A DNA stretch of 64,000 nucleotides from Deltaproteobacteria bacterium (GCA_023265625.1 JAHFST010000001.1:1-64000), one strand, 5' to 3'. Shown: positions 40,946 to 50,222, numbered from the stretch's first letter. Numbers and translations: made by a program. The notes: a model not told the origin generated them from the letters alone.

Positions 40946-42006
40946 AAAGAACCTCGATCGAAATGGGATGGAACGAAAATCTTTCGAATACAACTGTCTT
41001 TCGGATGCATTTCGTCATAGAAATCATTTGAACTGCAATTTGAACGAGTGGGGTCATATGACCCCCAAACTTTGATAGCTTTACTTTCAGCAAAGCGTCT
41101 AATTTCAGCTTCCACAATTTTAAGCTCCGGGTGAAGCATGTTCATTTTCTCAAAAGCAATGGGGTGATAGGGGGGGAGGAATATGTCGACTTTGGTAGTT
41201 TTCTGCATCAATCCAACAAAGCTGTCAAGTAAAGCTAGGGCAGGTTTTGAAAACGAGAAGTTTCCCAAGCTATACACAGCAGCGTCAGCGGCCTCCTTAC
41301 CAACGGCATTAGTTGATAAACTTTCACGATCAGAGGTGTATATGAGACTACCATCTCGCCGAATTTTAAGAAAGCCACTTTCCGGGGTCCCGCTATCACT
41401 TGCCTTATAGCGTGATGTGTTTCCAGACAATAGGGTGTTAATTGAGGATTCTGTATAACTCCAGTTTAATAACTGGGTAAACTTAGAGGATTGATAACTC
41501 TTCTGATGGTTGTTTGTTCCAGCGGATAGATGCAACATCAAGATCGCAGCTTCAAATTCTAGATTGATACTTTCCCATCTGTTTTGCCCAGATGCGACAT
41601 TAAAGACCCATGGGTCTAAGCCAACGACGATACGATTTACTTTCAAGTGTCTAAGACCCAAAACTCCTAGTGCCAAATGATCTTCGATACTGGCGCCACT
41701 GACTGAGAGGTTTAGCACTGACGAACCCAAATTATCCCCTGATATTTGCATGGAGCGAGAGCTACCTGTGATGAGTGTAATGGGGCGGTCAGTTGGTTCG
41801 TAAAGTACACAATATTTTTTGAATTGACGCTCGTCATAATTTCCGGCAACGGATAAATAATTACTATTAAGTAAAAGTTTTGCCATTTCTGCTTCAGAAC
41901 CAGAATTGCGAAAAAGCCCAGCAGGGTCAATGGAGAAATTAATCCCGACGATTATGGAAAGTGAGGATAAAAAAAAGGTTAAGAATAGAATGTTGTAACG
42001 TCTCAT
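40942..42006 (-). CDS. SGNH-like partner of the MBOAT acyltransferase (AlgJ/AlgX/DltD-like)
   Basis: 354 residues from ATG 42006, overlapping the MBOAT stop by one base (TAATG). One N-terminal membrane anchor ('YNILFLTFFLSSLSIIVGI') is followed by a periplasmic domain with 'LITGSSRSMQISGD', where Ser would be the nucleophile of an SGNH-type site, and near the end 'NDFYDEMHPKD', giving the Asp-x-x-His pair. Such proteins complete the transfer of acetyl groups from an MBOAT channel to a polysaccharide in the periplasm. Sequence identity to any one family is low, so the call leans on context and motifs. Confidence 0.65.
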   Translation of the reverse strand: MRRYNILFLTFFLSSLSIIVGINFSIDPAGLFRNSGSEAEMAKLLLNSNYLSVAGNYDERQFKKYCVLYEPTDRPITLITGSSRSMQISGDNLGSSVLNLSVSGASIEDHLALGVLGLRHLKVNRIVVGLDPWVFNVASGQNRWESINLEFEAAILMLHLSAGTNNHQKSYQSSKFTQLLNWSYTESSINTLLSGNTSRYKASDSGTPESGFLKIRRDGSLIYTSDRESLSTNAVGKEAADAAVYSLGNFSFSKPALALLDSFVGLMQKTTKVDIFLPPYHPIAFEKMNMLHPELKIVEAEIRRFAESKAIKVWGSYDPTRSNCSSNDFYDEMHPKDSCIRKIFVPSHFDRGSL

Positions 42007-43541
42007 TAGAACTGAAAATATAAAAAGGCGCTGTCCCTTTGAAGGTGAGTTATGCAAACAGCCAATAAAAGTGCCATTGGAAAAGAAAGCCAGATAAATC
42101 GATGTTCTTTAGCCTCAAAAGAACGAGAATCCGCAAGATTTAGCAGGCGTGTCGAAGAGGGGGCCAAGAAAGCCATTAACATTGCAAAAAGTGTCAATAA
42201 AAAAATCCGAGTCGTTCCAACTTCTTTTGGTGTCAATTGTTGAGTAAAATTAACACCCCATTGGCCTGCCAAATCTGCTATTGCCGTGACTGTTTCAAGC
42301 TGAGATGGTAGCGAAATTCCATTCGTACCAAACATTCCAAGAAAAATTGATTGGGCACTCGCAATGGAATCTGAACGGAACAGTACCCATGCGAAGCAGA
42401 CACATGTAAATGTGATGAGCCAGCCTAGCCGTCTCCCAAAGTAGCTTTCAAAATGCTTTGCAAAAGGTGACGATCTCCATGTGTGATTGAGTATAAGATA
42501 GGCGCCATGTAAGGTTCCCCACAGAACGAATGTCCAGCTCGCACCGTGCCATAGGCCTCCTAATACCATCGTTGCAAAGAGATTAATATGCCGCCTGAAT
42601 TTTCCCAGCCTGTTCCCGCCCAGCGGAAAGTAGAGGTAGTCGCGCAGGAAAGTCGATAAAGAGATGTGCCATCTCCGCCAAAAGTCGATGATACTCGTTG
42701 CCTTGTAGGGCGAGTTAAAATTTATCGGCAACTTAATCCCAAACAAGAGTGATAGGCCAATGGCCATATCGGAATAGCCTGAAAAATCGAAATAGATTTG
42801 AAACGTATAGGCCCATACACCAAACCAAGACATGAATAATTGCGGTGACAGCCCCGATTTTACACCATTGAAAAACGCATCGGCATACTCTCCAAGTAGA
42901 TCTGCAATGAGGAGCTTCTTGGCCAGCCCAACGGTAAAAATAGTCATGCCGAATGCGACCTTTTTATGGTCAATGGCATAGGTTTCTTTCTTCCCGAACT
43001 GAGGCATCATCTGCGCATGATGAAGAACAGGTCCCGCGATTAGGTGTGGGAAGTAAGAGACGAATAAGAGGTAGTGGATAAAGTTACGCTCTTTTACTTT
43101 GCCTCTGTAACAATCAACGAGAAAAGCGATTTGTGTGAAGGTAAAAAACGAGATACCGATCGGCAATATAATGTTGAGTAGCGGAATTTGCTTATATCTA
43201 AAGAGGCCCAACGTAAAATTAATATTGTCGATTAAGAAGTTGGTGTATTTAAAAGTAGCAAGTACGCCAAGATTAACTACGAGCCCTGTGATTAGAAAGA
43301 ATCGTCTGTTCTGATTCAAAGATGGCTCAGGACTGGATAGTAAAACGCCAAGCCAATAGTTGACAAAGATCGAGATTAATAAAAGAGGCAATGCTTTTAC
43401 ACTCCAATAGCCATAGAAAACCAATGATGCAAGCCCAAGCCAGCCGGCCGCAGCAAAATGATTTCTACGTGCGATTACGTAGAAAAATATGAAAACGAAC
43501 GGTAAGAAGCCAAAAATGAATTCGTAGGAATTAAATAGCAA
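42006..43541 (-). CDS. MBOAT-family membrane O-acyltransferase (AlgI-like)
   Basis: 511 residues from TTG 43541, which gives the family-typical opening residues MLFNSYEFIFGFLPF; a TTG four codons earlier overlaps the upstream stop and is possible. About ten or more membrane helices. 'FPHLIAGPVLHHAQMMPQF', 'FDFSGYSDMAIGLSLLFGI', 'FWRRWHISLSTFLRDYLYFP' and the catalytic-His motif 'GGLWHGASWTFVLWGTLHG' are all present. It moves acyl groups, usually acetyl, across the inner membrane for O-acetylation of exported glycans, together with the downstream SGNH-like protein. Confidence 0.92.
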   Translation of the reverse strand: MLFNSYEFIFGFLPFVFIFFYVIARRNHFAAAGWLGLASLVFYGYWSVKALPLLLISIFVNYWLGVLLSSPEPSLNQNRRFFLITGLVVNLGVLATFKYTNFLIDNINFTLGLFRYKQIPLLNIILPIGISFFTFTQIAFLVDCYRGKVKERNFIHYLLFVSYFPHLIAGPVLHHAQMMPQFGKKETYAIDHKKVAFGMTIFTVGLAKKLLIADLLGEYADAFFNGVKSGLSPQLFMSWFGVWAYTFQIYFDFSGYSDMAIGLSLLFGIKLPINFNSPYKATSIIDFWRRWHISLSTFLRDYLYFPLGGNRLGKFRRHINLFATMVLGGLWHGASWTFVLWGTLHGAYLILNHTWRSSPFAKHFESYFGRRLGWLITFTCVCFAWVLFRSDSIASAQSIFLGMFGTNGISLPSQLETVTAIADLAGQWGVNFTQQLTPKEVGTTRIFLLTLFAMLMAFLAPSSTRLLNLADSRSFEAKEHRFIWLSFPMALLLAVCITHLQRDSAFLYFQF

Positions 43542-43549
43542 AATTAATC

Positions 43550-44779
43550 TCAACTAACAGCATTGAAAGCTTTTGGTAAAGCATGTTTATGGTATGCCTG
43601 AACACTACAAAAAATAAAAAAAATAAACATAATAGGCTTAAACATCGTTAAGTGATGTATAAAGCCAATCGACGAGAAAAATAGTATTGTCGTATAATCA
43701 TTCATGCGAAAAGTGAATTTTTTAAGAATGGGACTGTACATGATCGTAAGCCACATTAAGGTCGCTATCCCGCCTATTTCATAATGCATCCTGAGGATGG
43801 CAACTTCATTGATAAGAAATTCATGGGGAATCTCCCCAGTGGGAATTCCAAAGATTGAAGAGTAGCCTAGTCTTACAAATCCATTTGGAAAAAAACCGCC
43901 ATTTACAAATAGGAACCAGCCATCATTCAAAAAAAGATCAAGAATAATGCCACCGGAGCCTCCTTCGCCAAACTGTCTAATATAATCATCGAAATGATCT
44001 GACATCTTGAAGTAGAGTCCAAAAAAAACAGGGGTAATTAATAGTATCCACCATACATTTCTAAGGCTTATACGACGAAATGTTATCAGTATTGATGTGA
44101 ATAGAACTGCAACAAACCAAGTTCTCATAAATGCCATATAACTGAGAATAAGACTCAGAGAATATAAGATATAGCGTTTTTGAAGTAGGCAGATGACGCA
44201 AAACGTAGCAATGGCAAGAGCACCAGTTTGATAATCCAAGCCCATGCCAATGGGTCGTCCAAGCCCCTCATATCCAGGCACATCCATTGTTTCTCGCATG
44301 GCATCAAAATTGAACATAAAGCTCTTCATCCAAAGCTCAATCGATGGGGCGTAATTTGCTGATAAAAGTTCAATAATTTCCCAGACTATGTATGCTTTTA
44401 GGATAAATGAAAAATGTTTTAAAAATGTTTTATCAAAGCCATCATATTTGGATAGATATTTAATAATAGGGATGTAAAAAAGACACGAAAAATAAAATTT
44501 AAATCCTAGCAAATAGGACAGTAGATCGCCTTGGATTCGCCATGGATAAAGAATAATTAAAAAAACGATAATACTCAAAAATAAAACAAAACGTCTATCA
44601 TATGATCCATACCAAGAAAAAAGCAGTGGTATGCAGTAGATAACAAACTCAAAAATGACCACTGGAAAAATCTCTAAACTGGGAGATATGTTTCTCACTA
44701 TCCCCCGAAACAATGCTTCAAATGCGCTCAGATAAAGAGCCGCTATGACGAGTCGAAGGAACCATCGTTGCTTGTTCAT
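43550..44779 (-). CDS. Wzy-like O-antigen polymerase or ligase (polytopic membrane protein)
   Basis: 409 residues with about ten or eleven membrane helices and a larger periplasmic loop around residues 245-320 ('GEGGSGGIILDLFLN' to 'IFGIPTGEIPHEFLINEVAI'). The His in the loop 'GEIPHEFLINEVAILRMHYE' is placed like the conserved loop His of Wzy/WaaL proteins. Sequence conservation in this class is low, so the call rests on topology, loop and genetic context. It would join lipid-linked repeat units in the periplasm. The start overlaps the upstream GT2 stop by 4 bp. Confidence 0.65.
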   Translation of the reverse strand: MNKQRWFLRLVIAALYLSAFEALFRGIVRNISPSLEIFPVVIFEFVIYCIPLLFSWYGSYDRRFVLFLSIIVFLIILYPWRIQGDLLSYLLGFKFYFSCLFYIPIIKYLSKYDGFDKTFLKHFSFILKAYIVWEIIELLSANYAPSIELWMKSFMFNFDAMRETMDVPGYEGLGRPIGMGLDYQTGALAIATFCVICLLQKRYILYSLSLILSYMAFMRTWFVAVLFTSILITFRRISLRNVWWILLITPVFFGLYFKMSDHFDDYIRQFGEGGSGGIILDLFLNDGWFLFVNGGFFPNGFVRLGYSSIFGIPTGEIPHEFLINEVAILRMHYEIGGIATLMWLTIMYSPILKKFTFRMNDYTTILFFSSIGFIHHLTMFKPIMFIFFIFCSVQAYHKHALPKAFNAVS

Positions 44780-45765
44780 ACCCGAATCCTCGACCTGAGA
44801 AAAGTCAGTGCGTGCTCAATGTTATAAAGTCCGAAGAGAACTTTTTGGCTGAGCTTAGACGGAATGCAGCAAATGAGAAGTCCAAGTAATGCTTTCAGCC
44901 GTTTTCTGATACAGGCTGTTCCTGTTAGAGTTCGCCAATAATATTCCCGGCTTTTTTTTGTATCGTATTGGAGGTAACTTCGAGCAATCGTGAGAAACAC
45001 TTGGTTTAATGGTTCTCGATAATAAAGGGCTGGAAGAAACTTCTCATCTCGTTCCTTTGCCATTAGCTTGGTCATATTTTCCGCAACAAGGCAATAGGAC
45101 TCACCGCGCTTTCGAGAAACAAAGTAGTGTATAAGTTTATTCGTTAAAATACGAATCTTGCCAAGCTTCGCCAATTGCAACCACAGATCCCAATCCTCGA
45201 AGCAGATGAAGTCAGGGTTTTCGTTAAAAAAATTTGATTGTGATAGTGCGGTAGCGCGTACAACCATGGACGATGTAATAACCTGGTTATTATTCAATAA
45301 TGATTGGTAGTCTAAGTCTGTAAATTCGGATTTTACATCATATTCCCTTTGTTCTCGATAATAGATCTTTTCACCAATTAAAGTTGCCCTAGACGCAACT
45401 CCGACAATATGATCGTCTCGAAACTGAATAAGCTGTTGCTTTAATTTTGTTGGGTCCCAATAATCATCTGAGTCCAGAAAGGCAATATATTTCCCCTTTG
45501 CCTTGATAATGCCTGCGTTTCTCGATGCTGCGATGATCCCATTGTTTTGAAAATTTAAATATTGAATTCTAGAATCGCTGTGACTGAGGATGACTTCCTT
45601 TGTTCTATCTGTGGAATTATTGTCAATGATAATGAGTTCGAGATCATCCTCGGATTGCAATAAAACGGACTCAATCGCTTTACCGATGAAGCCAGCTTGG
45701 TTATAGGTCGGCATGATCACGCTTACGACGGGTGAATGATCATGACAGCTCTTTTCTGCCATCAT
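44776..45765 (-). CDS. Glycosyltransferase family 2
   Basis: 329 residues from ATG 45765, overlapping the upstream SDR stop by 4 bp. GT-A domain: 'VSVIMPTYNQAGFIGKAIES', 'IIIDNNSTDRTKEVILSH' and metal-binding 'YIAFLDSDDYWDPTKLKQQ', then 'CFEDWDLWLQLAKLG' with the probable catalytic base region. The C-terminal third is helical and basic, likely membrane-associated. Donor unknown; proximity to the CDP-sugar genes suggests a deoxyhexose. Confidence 0.87.
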   Translation of the reverse strand: MMAEKSCHDHSPVVSVIMPTYNQAGFIGKAIESVLLQSEDDLELIIIDNNSTDRTKEVILSHSDSRIQYLNFQNNGIIAASRNAGIIKAKGKYIAFLDSDDYWDPTKLKQQLIQFRDDHIVGVASRATLIGEKIYYREQREYDVKSEFTDLDYQSLLNNNQVITSSMVVRATALSQSNFFNENPDFICFEDWDLWLQLAKLGKIRILTNKLIHYFVSRKRGESYCLVAENMTKLMAKERDEKFLPALYYREPLNQVFLTIARSYLQYDTKKSREYYWRTLTGTACIRKRLKALLGLLICCIPSKLSQKVLFGLYNIEHALTFLRSRIRV

Positions 45766-46706
45766 TTTGAGAAATGCTCCTTGCACATCACCAGTGTCGC
45801 ATCAAGTTCTGAGATTATATCTACATGGGGTGAAAAGCCGAGCCTCCGAGCTTTGTCGATCCTAAAATTTAAGTTTACGATACGGTCATCATTAGCACAT
45901 TTTTGAACGATAAGCTTTGGTCTCTTTCCCAAGATGATTTCACTCCTAGTTTGAATGAGTTGAGCCAATTGTAATATTGTAAGCGACTGTGGACCACCTA
46001 AATTGATGACTTGACCTTTAAATTCTTGCTGTCTTGCATCTAGTATTCTACCAATAAATGTTACGATATCACTTATGGCAACGAAATTTCGTTGTTGTAG
46101 TCCTGAGGTACGTAGCACGATTTCATTCGACTCGACAGCCTGTCGAGAAAGATCATTTGCGACCAGCTTCCAGCAATTCACGTCTGCGGATATCGGAGGT
46201 CCGACTCCGTTCGATAAACGAAGAACGGTGCCTGATAGGTTGTCAAGGTTACTGTTTTGTAAGATATAATCTTCAGCGCTTCGATGGGTAATGGCGTACG
46301 GGTGAGTAGGGTGAGTCAACAAAAGTTCATCGATCTCACCACTTAACGGGGAGCCGTAAACATGCGCTGTGGAGAAATAGATAATTTTCATAACGCATTC
46401 ATCGGATGCTGCGCGAACTAGATTCAGTGTTCCAAGTGTATTTACGAATAACGCGTGTTCCGGATCCAAAGTGCATTCATCGGCATTTAGGGCTGCAAGG
46501 TGGATAACTGTCTCACAATCTCGACATGCATCCCTAAGGGATGACATTGTATGCAAATCGATTATCTTGAGATCAGCCAAACAAAGTTTTTGAGGTACCG
46601 TGGAATTTGTTCGACTTGTCCCCAAACGCACCGAACGCCCAGATTGAATCAATCCTGCAGCAAGCCGTCCTCCCAGATAACCTAAGCCACCTGTGATCAA
46701 TATCAA
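45762..46706 (-). CDS. Extended SDR (reductase/epimerase-like) with His at the catalytic Lys position
   Basis: 314 residues with a TTG start ('MILITGGLGYLGGRLAAGLI'). The cofactor motif is intact, and 'FSTAHVYGSP' (111-120) supplies the Ser/Thr. The Tyr motif reads 'YAITHRSAED': Tyr137 is followed four residues later by His141, where the family has Lys. In the CDP-sugar module it would be expected to reduce or epimerise a CDP-4-keto-6-deoxyhexose. The Lys loss may lower or change activity. The rest of the fold looks complete, and the gene is coupled to its neighbours, arguing against a decayed gene. Confidence 0.78.
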   Translation of the reverse strand: MILITGGLGYLGGRLAAGLIQSGRSVRLGTSRTNSTVPQKLCLADLKIIDLHTMSSLRDACRDCETVIHLAALNADECTLDPEHALFVNTLGTLNLVRAASDECVMKIIYFSTAHVYGSPLSGEIDELLLTHPTHPYAITHRSAEDYILQNSNLDNLSGTVLRLSNGVGPPISADVNCWKLVANDLSRQAVESNEIVLRTSGLQQRNFVAISDIVTFIGRILDARQQEFKGQVINLGGPQSLTILQLAQLIQTRSEIILGKRPKLIVQKCANDDRIVNLNFRIDKARRLGFSPHVDIISELDATLVMCKEHFSK

Positions 46707-46712
46707 AGGTGT

Positions 46713-47483
46713 TTACCAGACCTTCCAGGGTGCTCGTCCTTCTTCCCACATTTGGCAAAGTGTCGCCTTGTCTCGTAATGTATCCATGGATCCCCAGAAG
46801 CCTTTATGACGCGAGGCCATCAATTGCCCTTCCTCTGCCAATCTACCTAAAGGTCTTTGTTCAAAAACAGCGGAGTCTCCATCTATATAGTTGAAAATTC
46901 TCGGCTCACAAACAAAGAAGCCTCCATTGATCCAGCCACCATCGCCACGTGGTTTTTCCAGAAAACGGGAAACCGACCCCTCATTCTCTATACTCAAAGC
47001 ACCATATCGCCCTGCCGGTTGAACCGCTGTCATTGTAATGGTCTTGCCGTGGCTTCGATGGAAGTCAATCAGTTTTGTGATGTTGATGTTTGAAACACCA
47101 TCTCCGTACGTTAGTAAAAAAGGCTTTCCGCCAAGAAAGCTTTCAGCACGTTTAATCCTGCCGCCTGTCATGGTATCCAAGCCAGTTTCTAGTAGAGTAA
47201 TTTTCCATGGTTCGCATTCATTGTCGTGAAACTTTATGATATTTTTTGAGAGATCGATGGTCAAATTGCTCTGATGTAGAAAATAGTTGGAGAAATATTC
47301 CTTAATGACATATCCCTTGTAGCCTAGAAGAATTACAAAGTCGTTATACCCATAATGTGAGTATATTTTCATGATATGCCAGATGATTGGCTTGCCACCG
47401 ATTTCCACCATCGGTTTGGGTCTGATTTCTGTTTCTTCGCTTAATCTTGTCCCAAACCCTCCAGCTAGAATGACGACCTTCAT
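46713..47483 (-). CDS. rfbF: Glucose-1-phosphate cytidylyltransferase
   Basis: 256 residues from ATG 47483 (ATGA overlap with the epimerase gene). 'VVILAGGFGTRLSEETEIRP' followed by 'KPMVEIGGKPIIWHIMKIYS', 'TYGDGVSNINITKLIDFH' and 'GGFFVCEPRIFNYI' are RfbF/DdhA-specific. Makes CDP-glucose from glucose-1-phosphate and CTP, the first step to CDP-linked deoxy sugars. Complete and typical in length. Confidence 0.95.
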   Translation of the reverse strand: MKVVILAGGFGTRLSEETEIRPKPMVEIGGKPIIWHIMKIYSHYGYNDFVILLGYKGYVIKEYFSNYFLHQSNLTIDLSKNIIKFHDNECEPWKITLLETGLDTMTGGRIKRAESFLGGKPFLLTYGDGVSNINITKLIDFHRSHGKTITMTAVQPAGRYGALSIENEGSVSRFLEKPRGDGGWINGGFFVCEPRIFNYIDGDSAVFEQRPLGRLAEEGQLMASRHKGFWGSMDTLRDKATLCQMWEEGRAPWKVW

Positions 47484-47935
47484 CTTAACACCTCCCAATC
47501 AAACTTGATTTGATCTATTCCGCATTTATCAACCTCTTTAGGGTCATGTGGAATGCTAGCGATATTAAGAAGCATGCTTTCTGTTGTATGGACGCCTTGA
47601 AAAGCCAACCAGACCATGGGGGGGACCGTCAATCGTTGGTAGTTCCCTTCAGATAATGTTACGGAAAAATATTTTCCTCGGGTGGAAGATTCTGCTCTAT
47701 CGTCGTAAATAACAAACTTAATGGTTCCTACAGGTACGATAAGATTCAATTGCATTTTACGATGTCGCTTCCATCCTTTTATGAAACCAGGTTGTAACTT
47801 CGAAAAATAGGCTTCTCCAAAACCAAAGTGCTCTGCTTCATCACGCCTCATCGCGTGAAGCACATCACCTCCTGGGGTGCTGATGATACGTAAAGGAGTC
47901 AATAAGACACCATTTACCACTAGAATTGAGCCCAT
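47480..47935 (-). CDS. RmlC-like dTDP/CDP-4-keto-sugar 3,5-epimerase family protein
   Basis: 151 residues, cupin fold: 'PLRIISTPGGDVLHAMRRDE', 'FSKLQPGFIKGWKRHRKMQL', 'GTIKFVIYDDRAES' and 'LTVPPMVWLAFQGV' follow the RmlC plan. The stretch 'GWKRHRKMQLNL' replaces the usual RmlC 'RGLHYQ'-type segment and may serve a CDP-sugar. Lying between rfbF and rfbG, it probably epimerises CDP-4-keto-6-deoxyglucose. ATG 47935 overlaps the rfbG end by 16 bp; GTG 47920 is an alternative start. Confidence 0.8.
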   Translation of the reverse strand: MGSILVVNGVLLTPLRIISTPGGDVLHAMRRDEAEHFGFGEAYFSKLQPGFIKGWKRHRKMQLNLIVPVGTIKFVIYDDRAESSTRGKYFSVTLSEGNYQRLTVPPMVWLAFQGVHTTESMLLNIASIPHDPKEVDKCGIDQIKFDWEVLR

Positions 47936-49026
47936 GAGACTCCCCGATTCGCTGCAAGTAATGTATATCCACGAATCTGGTTCTCTGTAATCGTTCGTAT
48001 TTCCCTATCAGATTGAGCGTAATAGGATTGATACCATTCCACAGTCATATGCACAGTTTCTTCAAATTGCAGGGTAGGGATCCATTTTAGATCAAATAAG
48101 GCTTTATCACAATTTAGTTTAAGCAATCCAGCTTCGGGGGCATCTTTGACATTTTGAGATATATCGTTCCAATGGGCATTGCCCCAGTACTTTGTCATCT
48201 CTTCAATCAGGTCCTTAACCGTATGATTTTGTTGTGCCGACGGACCAAAATTATAGGCTTGCGAATGGTGATCGGATCGTCGGTATAAATCAGCGCCAAG
48301 CGTGAGATAGCCGCTTAACGGCTCTAAAACGTGTTGCCATGGTCGAGTTGAATGAGGATTACGCACATCGACTTGCAGTCCAGAAGCCCATGCTTTTATA
48401 CAATCTGGAACAATCCTATCGCTCGCCCAATCTCCCCCACCAATAACATTCCCTGCACGTGCGATTGCGATCTTCTTGCCGATTTTTGGGTCCTTGAAAA
48501 AAGAATTAATAAAGGTTCGTATTGCTAACTCTGCCATGCCTTTTGAAGCACTGTAGGGGTCCTTCCCACCAAGCCGATCTGTTTCTCGATAGCCCCATGG
48601 CCATTCGACATTATCATATGCTTTATCGCTGGTTACCATCACCGTCACTACCGATTTGTTGAGTTCGCGTAATGATTGCAGGATGTGAGCAGACCCTATC
48701 GAATTAACCACAAGGGTGCGAATTGGGTCTTCGTATGAAGCGCGAACCAATGACTGAGCAGCAAGATGAAAAATAAAGTCCGGTTTTGTATCAAAAATAA
48801 TTTTTTGAACCGCTTCAAGGTTACAAATATCTGCTCTATGATCTTTGACAATATGTGCTAGCTGAGCTGCCTCGAAATTACAGGGTATGGTTGGTGTTCC
48901 AATGGATAGGCCTACCACTCGAGCTCCCAGTTGATTAAGCCAAACGGACAACCAACTTCCTTTAAATCCGGTATGGCCGGTGACAAGTACAACTTTGTCT
49001 CGATAAGTATTTTGGAATGAATTCAT
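47920..49026 (-). CDS. rfbG: CDP-glucose 4,6-dehydratase
   Basis: 368 residues. 'VVLVTGHTGFKGSWLSVWLN' is the hallmark of RfbG/DdhB; 'HLAAQSLVRASYEDP', 'VMVTSDKAYDNVEWPWGY' and 'DPYSASKGMAELAIRTF' with Tyr and Lys follow, then 'RAGNVIGGGDWASDRIVPDC'. It makes CDP-4-keto-6-deoxy-D-glucose. No rfbH-type dehydrase is encoded nearby, so a 3,6-dideoxyhexose is not indicated. Start coupled to the upstream GT4 stop (ATGA). Confidence 0.95.
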   Translation of the reverse strand: MNSFQNTYRDKVVLVTGHTGFKGSWLSVWLNQLGARVVGLSIGTPTIPCNFEAAQLAHIVKDHRADICNLEAVQKIIFDTKPDFIFHLAAQSLVRASYEDPIRTLVVNSIGSAHILQSLRELNKSVVTVMVTSDKAYDNVEWPWGYRETDRLGGKDPYSASKGMAELAIRTFINSFFKDPKIGKKIAIARAGNVIGGGDWASDRIVPDCIKAWASGLQVDVRNPHSTRPWQHVLEPLSGYLTLGADLYRRSDHHSQAYNFGPSAQQNHTVKDLIEEMTKYWGNAHWNDISQNVKDAPEAGLLKLNCDKALFDLKWIPTLQFEETVHMTVEWYQSYYAQSDREIRTITENQIRGYTLLAANRGVSWAQF

Positions 49027-50222
49027 AGCGTCTCTACATTCAAACCGAGTAAAGTGTTATATTGATCCATCATATGCTTGATTGTAAACCGTTCTTGAAA
49101 CGCACGATGGCCAGACTCTCCCATTGATCTAATTTGATCCCTATTTTGATAAAAAAAAGAAATTTTGTCTCTCATACCCGCTATATCATCTACGTCAACG
49201 AGGTACCCTGTCACTCCGTCTTGGACTTGCTCCGCAATGCCTCCGACATTGGTAGACAGGACTGGCATGCCGACTCGCATTGCCTCTAAAATAACCATAG
49301 GAAAACTCTCGATCTTTGAAGTACATACAAGAAGATCATGAGAGTCATAAAATGAACTCAAATTATCCTGAAAGCCAGTAAAAGCCACATAGTTCTGCAA
49401 TCCCAACTGTTTTACCAGTGCATCGACTTCTTCCCTGGCCTCCAAGACTAGGCAATCACCGACGAACGTAAGTCTTATAGAATCAAAACCTTGGTTGATT
49501 AACTGAGCCAGGCATTTAACGACCATTCGCTGGTTTTTGTTGAAATCGAAATAACCAACATGAAGAAGCTTGAGCTCATCTGCAGATTGATGACGTTTTA
49601 GTTTGACTGAGGGAAGGCCATTGTGGATACACGTAGGCTGTTGTTTAAAAGCGCGCATAGACCGCAATAGGTTTCCACTTTTGTGCGAGACGCAAATCAT
49701 TTTGCAAGATAGATCAAGTATTCGATCCCACAACCATTCGATTGGCCACTGGGTCCGACTAAAAGCTCTTGGAAGACTATGAAATGCGAAGAAACTCGAA
49801 ATATCAGGGAGTAGAGCGGAAGCCATAGTTGCAGTTCCGCAATAAAGACCGCCTGGGTAACCACCATTGTGAGCGATAAAATGTGTTGCGTGAAAGCGCC
49901 GTAGGAAAAAGACAAAGTAAACAAAAGAACAAAGCAGAAGTGGATAACGCACCAGATAATCCACTAGTTTGATTGGCCAAAATAGCACTGAATATTTTTT
50001 AAAGTGGTTTGCAAAAATTCCAATGTCCATTGGGGTAATTAATCGGTACCGATGGACCTGGACGTGAGCTGGTAAGGGGGTAGAGAAAAGGATTCGCGGA
50101 TCAATGCTCCGATTTATCAGCAAAAAAATAAGATCTGCCTTTAGGTTGCTAATGAGGGAATGTGCAACCTGATCTGATCCTCCTGCTGTGTAACTTTCCA
50201 AAAAGAGAAGAAGACGTGACAT
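49023..50222 (-). CDS. Glycosyltransferase family 4
   Basis: 399 residues from ATG 50222 ('MSRLLLFLESYTAGGSDQVA'); longer in-frame starts would overlap the carbamoyltransferase gene. GT-B fold, with 'GGSDQVAHSLISNL' in the acceptor domain and 'LLHVGYFDFNKNQRMVVKCL', 'VCTSKIESFPMVILEAM' and 'TNVGGIAEQVQDGVTGYLV' in the donor domain (E-x7-E motif). A hydrophobic patch at about 85-105 may tether it to the membrane. Probably adds a CDP- or other activated sugar to the growing unit. Confidence 0.87.
   Translation of the reverse strand: MSRLLLFLESYTAGGSDQVAHSLISNLKADLIFLLINRSIDPRILFSTPLPAHVQVHRYRLITPMDIGIFANHFKKYSVLFWPIKLVDYLVRYPLLLCSFVYFVFFLRRFHATHFIAHNGGYPGGLYCGTATMASALLPDISSFFAFHSLPRAFSRTQWPIEWLWDRILDLSCKMICVSHKSGNLLRSMRAFKQQPTCIHNGLPSVKLKRHQSADELKLLHVGYFDFNKNQRMVVKCLAQLINQGFDSIRLTFVGDCLVLEAREEVDALVKQLGLQNYVAFTGFQDNLSSFYDSHDLLVCTSKIESFPMVILEAMRVGMPVLSTNVGGIAEQVQDGVTGYLVDVDDIAGMRDKISFFYQNRDQIRSMGESGHRAFQERFTIKHMMDQYNTLLGLNVETL

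Noticed and set aside
39165-47935. RmlA, RmlB and the RmlC-like protein considered as a dTDP-L-rhamnose pathway
   Set aside because: The RmlC-like gene is embedded between rfbF and rfbG, 7 kb away, and no RmlD is recognised; the CDP route is the better reading.
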